Shown one piece after another: positions 63,497 to 64,000 of a DNA stretch of 64,000 bases. The position numbers and the translations under genes are program-made. The notes beneath the pieces are model-generated. The model made no database searches, was not told the DNA's origin, and saw only the letters and a list, made by a program, of their open reading frames with translations. Every line of letters begins with the position of its first letter. The stretch's first letter is position 1. Location of the stretch: assembly GCA_018650845.1 (NCBI GenBank), contig JABIFF010000017.1, positions 62,001 to 126,000 of the forward strand, written 5' to 3'. The DNA comes from Chloroflexota bacterium. GTDB taxonomy: Bacteria; Chloroflexota; Dehalococcoidia; Lucifugimonadales; Lucifugimonadaceae.

Positions 63497-63907
63497 ATGA
63501 CTCTGGCTACTATCAAGTACGGAATCGTCCGAAACACCAACCTTGAATTCGATAACGCTGTCGAAGCGGTAACTGCTGCGTTGGCAGAAGAGGGGTTTGG
63601 AATCCTCACTCAGATCGATGTTCAAGCGACACTCAAGAAGAAACTCGATATCGATCGTCCAAAGTACCTGATACTCGGTGCCTGCAACCCGAATCTTGCT
63701 AACAACGTACTCAATGCCGAGCCGTGGGCGGGACTGCTTTTACCGTGCAACGTAGTTGTTCAGGAAATCGATGACGGAACCCAAATTGCGTTCATGGACC
63801 CTGAGGTAATTCAGCGAGAAACAGGCAATTCAGAGGTGTTCGACACTGCATGCGACGCCAAAGAACGGCTAATTCGGGTCGCAAATAGTCTTCCCGGTAG
63901 CGATTAG
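63497..63907 (+). CDS. DUF302-family protein
   Basis: A 136 aa protein starting TLATIKYGIVRNTNLEF and containing AVEAVTAALAEEGFGILTQIDV, KYLILGACNPNLANNVL and GLLLPCNVVVQE, the DUF302 core, a small alpha/beta domain with two conserved Cys. Some members are linked to heavy metal or thiol handling, but the function is undefined. ATG 63497 has GAGG seven bases before it; the frame is open from 63341 without support. Confidence 0.85.
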   Translation: MTLATIKYGIVRNTNLEFDNAVEAVTAALAEEGFGILTQIDVQATLKKKLDIDRPKYLILGACNPNLANNVLNAEPWAGLLLPCNVVVQEIDDGTQIAFMDPEVIQRETGNSEVFDTACDAKERLIRVANSLPGSD

Positions 63908-63983
63908 CCTCACAGATGCCCCAAGAAAAGCGGTAAGCTTTCGCCCCGCGGTCAAATTTTTGTCTTGATCGCGTAAGGATCTC

Positions 63984-64000
63984 GGGGGCAGACATAAATG
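63984..64000 (+). other. Likely start of the next gene
   Basis: GGGGG at 63984-63988 lies nine bases before an ATG that occupies the last three bases of the window, suggesting a gene continuing to the right. Nothing of its product is visible. Confidence 0.3.

Noticed and set aside
1..64000. CRISPR array, rRNA, tRNA or integrase
   Set aside because: No regularly spaced direct repeats, no cloverleaf and no matching protein were found by eye; tRNAs could still be missed without a covariance search.

Overview
The window looks like a chromosomal segment of a marine or other free-living Chloroflexota bacterium, most likely of the SAR202 / Dehalococcoidia lineage. This is inference, resting on five mandelate racemase / muconate lactonizing enzyme (enolase superfamily) paralogs in 64 kb (an expansion described for SAR202), several amidohydrolases, tandem MFS exporters, many SPxxTAP-type low-complexity lipoproteins, frequent TTG/GTG starts and an even base composition. 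No rRNA, tRNA, CRISPR, prophage or transposase gene was recognised. Nearly all genes are metabolic or housekeeping genes in short operons on both strands.

Layout. 0-3.7 kb: a tetR gene flanked by two near-identical palindromic operators, then an MBL hydrolase / cupin / amidohydrolase operon. 3.7-7.8 kb: a tiny pilin-like membrane peptide, a zinc-ribbon peptide, a soluble histidine kinase carrying its own DNA-binding domain with an OmpR-type regulator, and Ogt. 7.9-16.9 kb: YjhG-type sugar-acid dehydratase, GH15 trehalase-like enzyme, a trehalose-6-phosphate synthase/phosphatase fusion broken by a one-base deletion, an acid-sugar dehydratase homologue and a DehI-fold protein. 17-26.4 kb: TrpB2, NADH pyrophosphatase, VOC protein, lipoprotein, M19 dipeptidase, aspartoacylase-like hydrolase and two tandem rhamnonate-dehydratase-like enzymes. 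26.4-39.9 kb: LtrA, a fourth enolase-superfamily enzyme, twin MFS exporters, amidohydrolase, chemoreceptor, radical-SAM sulfatase maturase, HpcH/HpaI aldolase, double-FKBP lipoprotein and a fifth enolase-superfamily enzyme. 40.0-41.6 kb: an AT-richer two-gene island (zinc finger + winged helix + NDT/TIR-like protein, then an HNH nuclease). 41.6-46.3 kb: FGGY kinase, twin APH-type kinases, Zn alcohol dehydrogenase. 46.4-48.7 kb: two lipoproteins sharing a Cys-pair repeat. 48.8-54.4 kb: minus-strand genes including a peroxiredoxin-like gene read through an in-frame UGA, LeuS, a MOSC gene with a nonsense codon, GNAT and SDR. 54.6-64 kb: D-aminoacylase, FN3/coiled-coil protein, Gfo/Idh/MocA, methyltransferase, VOC, GNAT, IMPase-like protein, secernin-like peptidase, DUF302.

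The metabolic theme is oxidation and cleavage of sugar acids and other carboxylates: dehydratases (YjhG, five enolase-superfamily enzymes) feed 2-keto-3-deoxy acids to an HpcH/HpaI-type aldolase, with dehydrogenases, an FGGY kinase and amidohydrolases around them, plus trehalose turnover as osmolyte metabolism. Intergenic regions are seeded with at least three families of palindromic non-coding repeats, including five copies of a ~125 bp MITE-like element.

The strongest unusual signals are the predicted selenoprotein (UGA at 49097-49099 followed by a bacterial-SECIS-like hairpin), the NDT/TIR-like + HNH cassette, the Cys-pair repeat lipoproteins, and several enzyme homologues that have lost canonical catalytic or metal-binding residues.
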